From an uncultured Pedobacter sp. (GTDB taxonomy: Bacteria > Bacteroidota > Bacteroidia > Sphingobacteriales > Sphingobacteriaceae), in the NCBI GenBank assembly GCA_946478755.1, contig CAMLDJ010000261.1:1-7840 (forward strand): a DNA stretch of 7,840 bases, read 5' to 3'. Made by a program: the position numbers and the translations under genes. The notes beneath the pieces are model-generated. The model was not told the DNA's origin and searched no databases. It saw only the letters and a program-made list of their open reading frames with translations. Position 1 is the first letter of the stretch. Each line of letters starts with the position of its first letter. Positions 6,831 through 7,840 of the stretch are shown here, piece after piece.

Positions 6831-7397
6831 GCATTAGGCAGACCAGGATTTAATAGGGGACCACGTCCTCCTTTTAAGAAAAAAGAAGCAGAACATAATA
6901 TTAATCAGTTTATCAGAGCGCAAGAGGTGCGGTTAGCTGGAGATAATGTTGAACCAGGGATCTATCCTTTGGCAAAAGCTTTGGCCCTTGCCGATGAGTT
7001 GGAATTGGATCTGGTAGAAATCTCTCCAAATGCAGTACCTCCGGTTTGTAGGATTATTGATTACAGTAAATTTGTTTACGAACAGAAGAAGAAACAGAAG
7101 GAGATTAAAGCAAATGCAAAGCAGACTGTAATTAAAGAAATTCGTTTTGGACCTAATACGAACGATCACGATTTCCAGTTTAAGCTAAAACATGCGGTTA
7201 GTTTCCTGGAAAATGGTGAGAAAGTCAGGGCCTATGTGCATTTTAAAGGCAGGGCGATTGTATATAAAGAACAGGGAGAGATCCTGTTATTGAAGTTTGC
7301 CCAGGCTCTTGAAGATATCGGTAAAGTGGAGCTGTTACCAAAATTAGAAGGTAAGCGTATGTTTTTGACGCTTGCACCAAAAGTTGCTAAGAAATAA
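6828..7397 (+). CDS. infC: Translation initiation factor IF3, TTG start
   Basis: Encodes IF3 (189 residues), which binds the 30S subunit, prevents premature joining with 50S and checks initiator tRNA and start codon. The N-terminal domain begins at IRAQEVRL (29-36) and includes [21 protein letters not shown] (62-82, with linker-proximal Y79); a lysine-rich linker (about 83-103) leads to the C-terminal domain (KEIRFGPNT at 103-111; [25 protein letters not shown]). A basic N-terminal extension ([13 protein letters not shown]) makes it about 10 residues longer than E. coli IF3 before RAQEVRL, as expected for Bacteroidota. An in-frame TAA lies at 6816-6818 and the next in-frame ATG is residue 178, so the gene must start at a non-ATG codon: TTG at 6828 is the best choice, with ATA at 6822 possible. 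E. coli infC uses AUU, through which IF3 represses itself. The gene follows thrS after 13 bases and precedes rpmI by 26 bases. Confidence 0.96.
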   Translation: MALGRPGFNRGPRPPFKKKEAEHNINQFIRAQEVRLAGDNVEPGIYPLAKALALADELELDLVEISPNAVPPVCRIIDYSKFVYEQKKKQKEIKANAKQTVIKEIRFGPNTNDHDFQFKLKHAVSFLENGEKVRAYVHFKGRAIVYKEQGEILLLKFAQALEDIGKVELLPKLEGKRMFLTLAPKVAKK

Positions 7398-7423
7398 ATA
7401 AATTACATAAATAAACACAGGTT

Positions 7424-7624
7424 ATGCCAAAAATGAAAACCAATTCCAGTGCTAAAAAGCGTTTTTCGCTTACTGGAACAGGTAAAATCGCAAGAAAGAA
7501 CGCATACAAAAGTCACATCTTAACAAAGATGTCAACTAAACGTAAGCGTAACTTAGGTCAAACATCAATGGTGTCTGATGCTGATATGGGCAACGTTAAA
7601 CGTATGCTTGCAATCGGTAAATAA
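7424..7624 (+). CDS. rpmI: 50S ribosomal protein L35
   Basis: Encodes a 66-residue, strongly basic protein of the large ribosomal subunit, the usual L35 length. The family pattern is complete: [14 protein letters not shown] at the start, then [15 protein letters not shown], followed by a lysine/arginine-rich middle (STKRKRNL) and the [13 protein letters not shown] end. The ATG is preceded by an A-rich leader (7398-7423) typical of Bacteroidota initiation regions without Shine-Dalgarno pairing. Its place between infC and rplT is the widely conserved order, so it is very probably translated from the same mRNA. Confidence 0.97.
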   Translation: MPKMKTNSSAKKRFSLTGTGKIARKNAYKSHILTKMSTKRKRNLGQTSMVSDADMGNVKRMLAIGK

Positions 7625-7697
7625 TTAATTTTTAACCAGGTAACCGGTAGTAAGTTTGCTGTAACACGCAACACCGTTTATCAAAAACAACAAAAAC
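7625..7697 (+). other. rpmI-rplT spacer with weak nested inverted repeats
   Basis: This 73-base gap is longer than the others inside the cluster. It contains CGGT (7645-7648) with ACCG (7673-7676) enclosing TTGC (7656-7659) with GCAA (7668-7671), a possible two-part stem. Only 4 bp per helix are seen, so structure is uncertain. L20 is known to autoregulate this operon in E. coli and B. subtilis by binding leader RNA; a comparable site here is only a possibility. The last 20 bases before the rplT ATG are A-rich, as expected for translation initiation in this phylum. Confidence 0.25.
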
Positions 7698-7840
7698 ATG
7701 CCACGTTCGGTAAACGCAGTAGCTTCGAGAAGAAGAAGGAAAAAAGTCTTAAATTTAGCCAAAGGCTATTGGGGATCAAGAAGCAAGGTTTTCACCATTG
7801 CTAAAAATACGGTAGAAAAAGGTTTGCAATATGCATACCG
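7698..7840 (+). CDS. rplT: 50S ribosomal protein L20 (N-terminal part, cut by window end)
   Basis: The first 47 codons of L20 are present before the window ends. The opening [18 protein letters not shown], then [12 protein letters not shown] and [14 protein letters not shown], is the typical L20 N-terminal helix, rich in arginine and lysine, which threads into 23S rRNA and is needed early in 50S assembly. The full protein is normally near 115 residues, so more than half is missing here because of the window edge, not because of a mutation. It is the last visible gene of the thrS-infC-rpmI-rplT cluster. In several bacteria L20 represses its own operon. Confidence 0.96.
   Translation, partial: MPRSVNAVASRRRRKKVLNLAKGYWGSRSKVFTIAKNTVEKGLQYAY

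Noticed and set aside
1658..7169. Minus-strand reading frames of 60-100 codons inside the genes
   Set aside because: They lie opposite strongly conserved coding regions, have no recognisable domains, and their composition is that expected of antisense shadows.

Overview
The window looks like chromosomal DNA of a Bacteroidota bacterium, most likely a Sphingobacteriaceae member such as Pedobacter or a relative. The assignment rests on protein style (a GIN-domain lipoprotein, a Bacteroidota-type IF3 N-terminus, a RecQ with a displaced zinc site), moderate-to-low GC, and start codons preceded by A/T-rich leaders with no Shine-Dalgarno sequence. This is inferred from reading alone; no database search was possible.

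Layout: all genes are on the + strand. (1) 21-1913 encodes a RecQ-family helicase, followed after 2 bases by a GIN-domain (DUF2807) lipoprotein (1916-2629). (2) 2674-3969 encodes a 12-helix UMF1/Atg22-like MFS transporter. (3) 4071-4808 encodes a LutA/YkgE-type protein with two CCG cysteine motifs. (4) From 4889 to the right edge runs the conserved translation cluster thrS - infC - rpmI - rplT: threonyl-tRNA synthetase, initiation factor IF3, ribosomal protein L35, and L20, which is cut by the window end. No tRNA, rRNA, CRISPR array, IS element or pseudogene was seen, and no gap between genes exceeds about 100 bases.

The most interesting element is not a gene. In the 80-base gap before thrS, positions 4831-4849 form a perfect 6-bp stem closing a 7-base loop, CTTGTAA. 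This equals the anticodon loop of tRNA-Thr(UGU), with UGU exactly at anticodon positions 34-36. It is preceded by a second small hairpin (4814-4826). This suggests an mRNA operator that mimics tRNA-Thr so that ThrRS can repress its own synthesis, analogous in principle to the E. coli thrS operator but differently laid out. The next gene, infC, has no usable ATG start and appears to begin with TTG, which fits IF3 autoregulation through a non-canonical start codon. The cluster may therefore carry two successive autogenous controls: ThrRS on thrS through an anticodon mimic, and IF3 on infC through its start codon.
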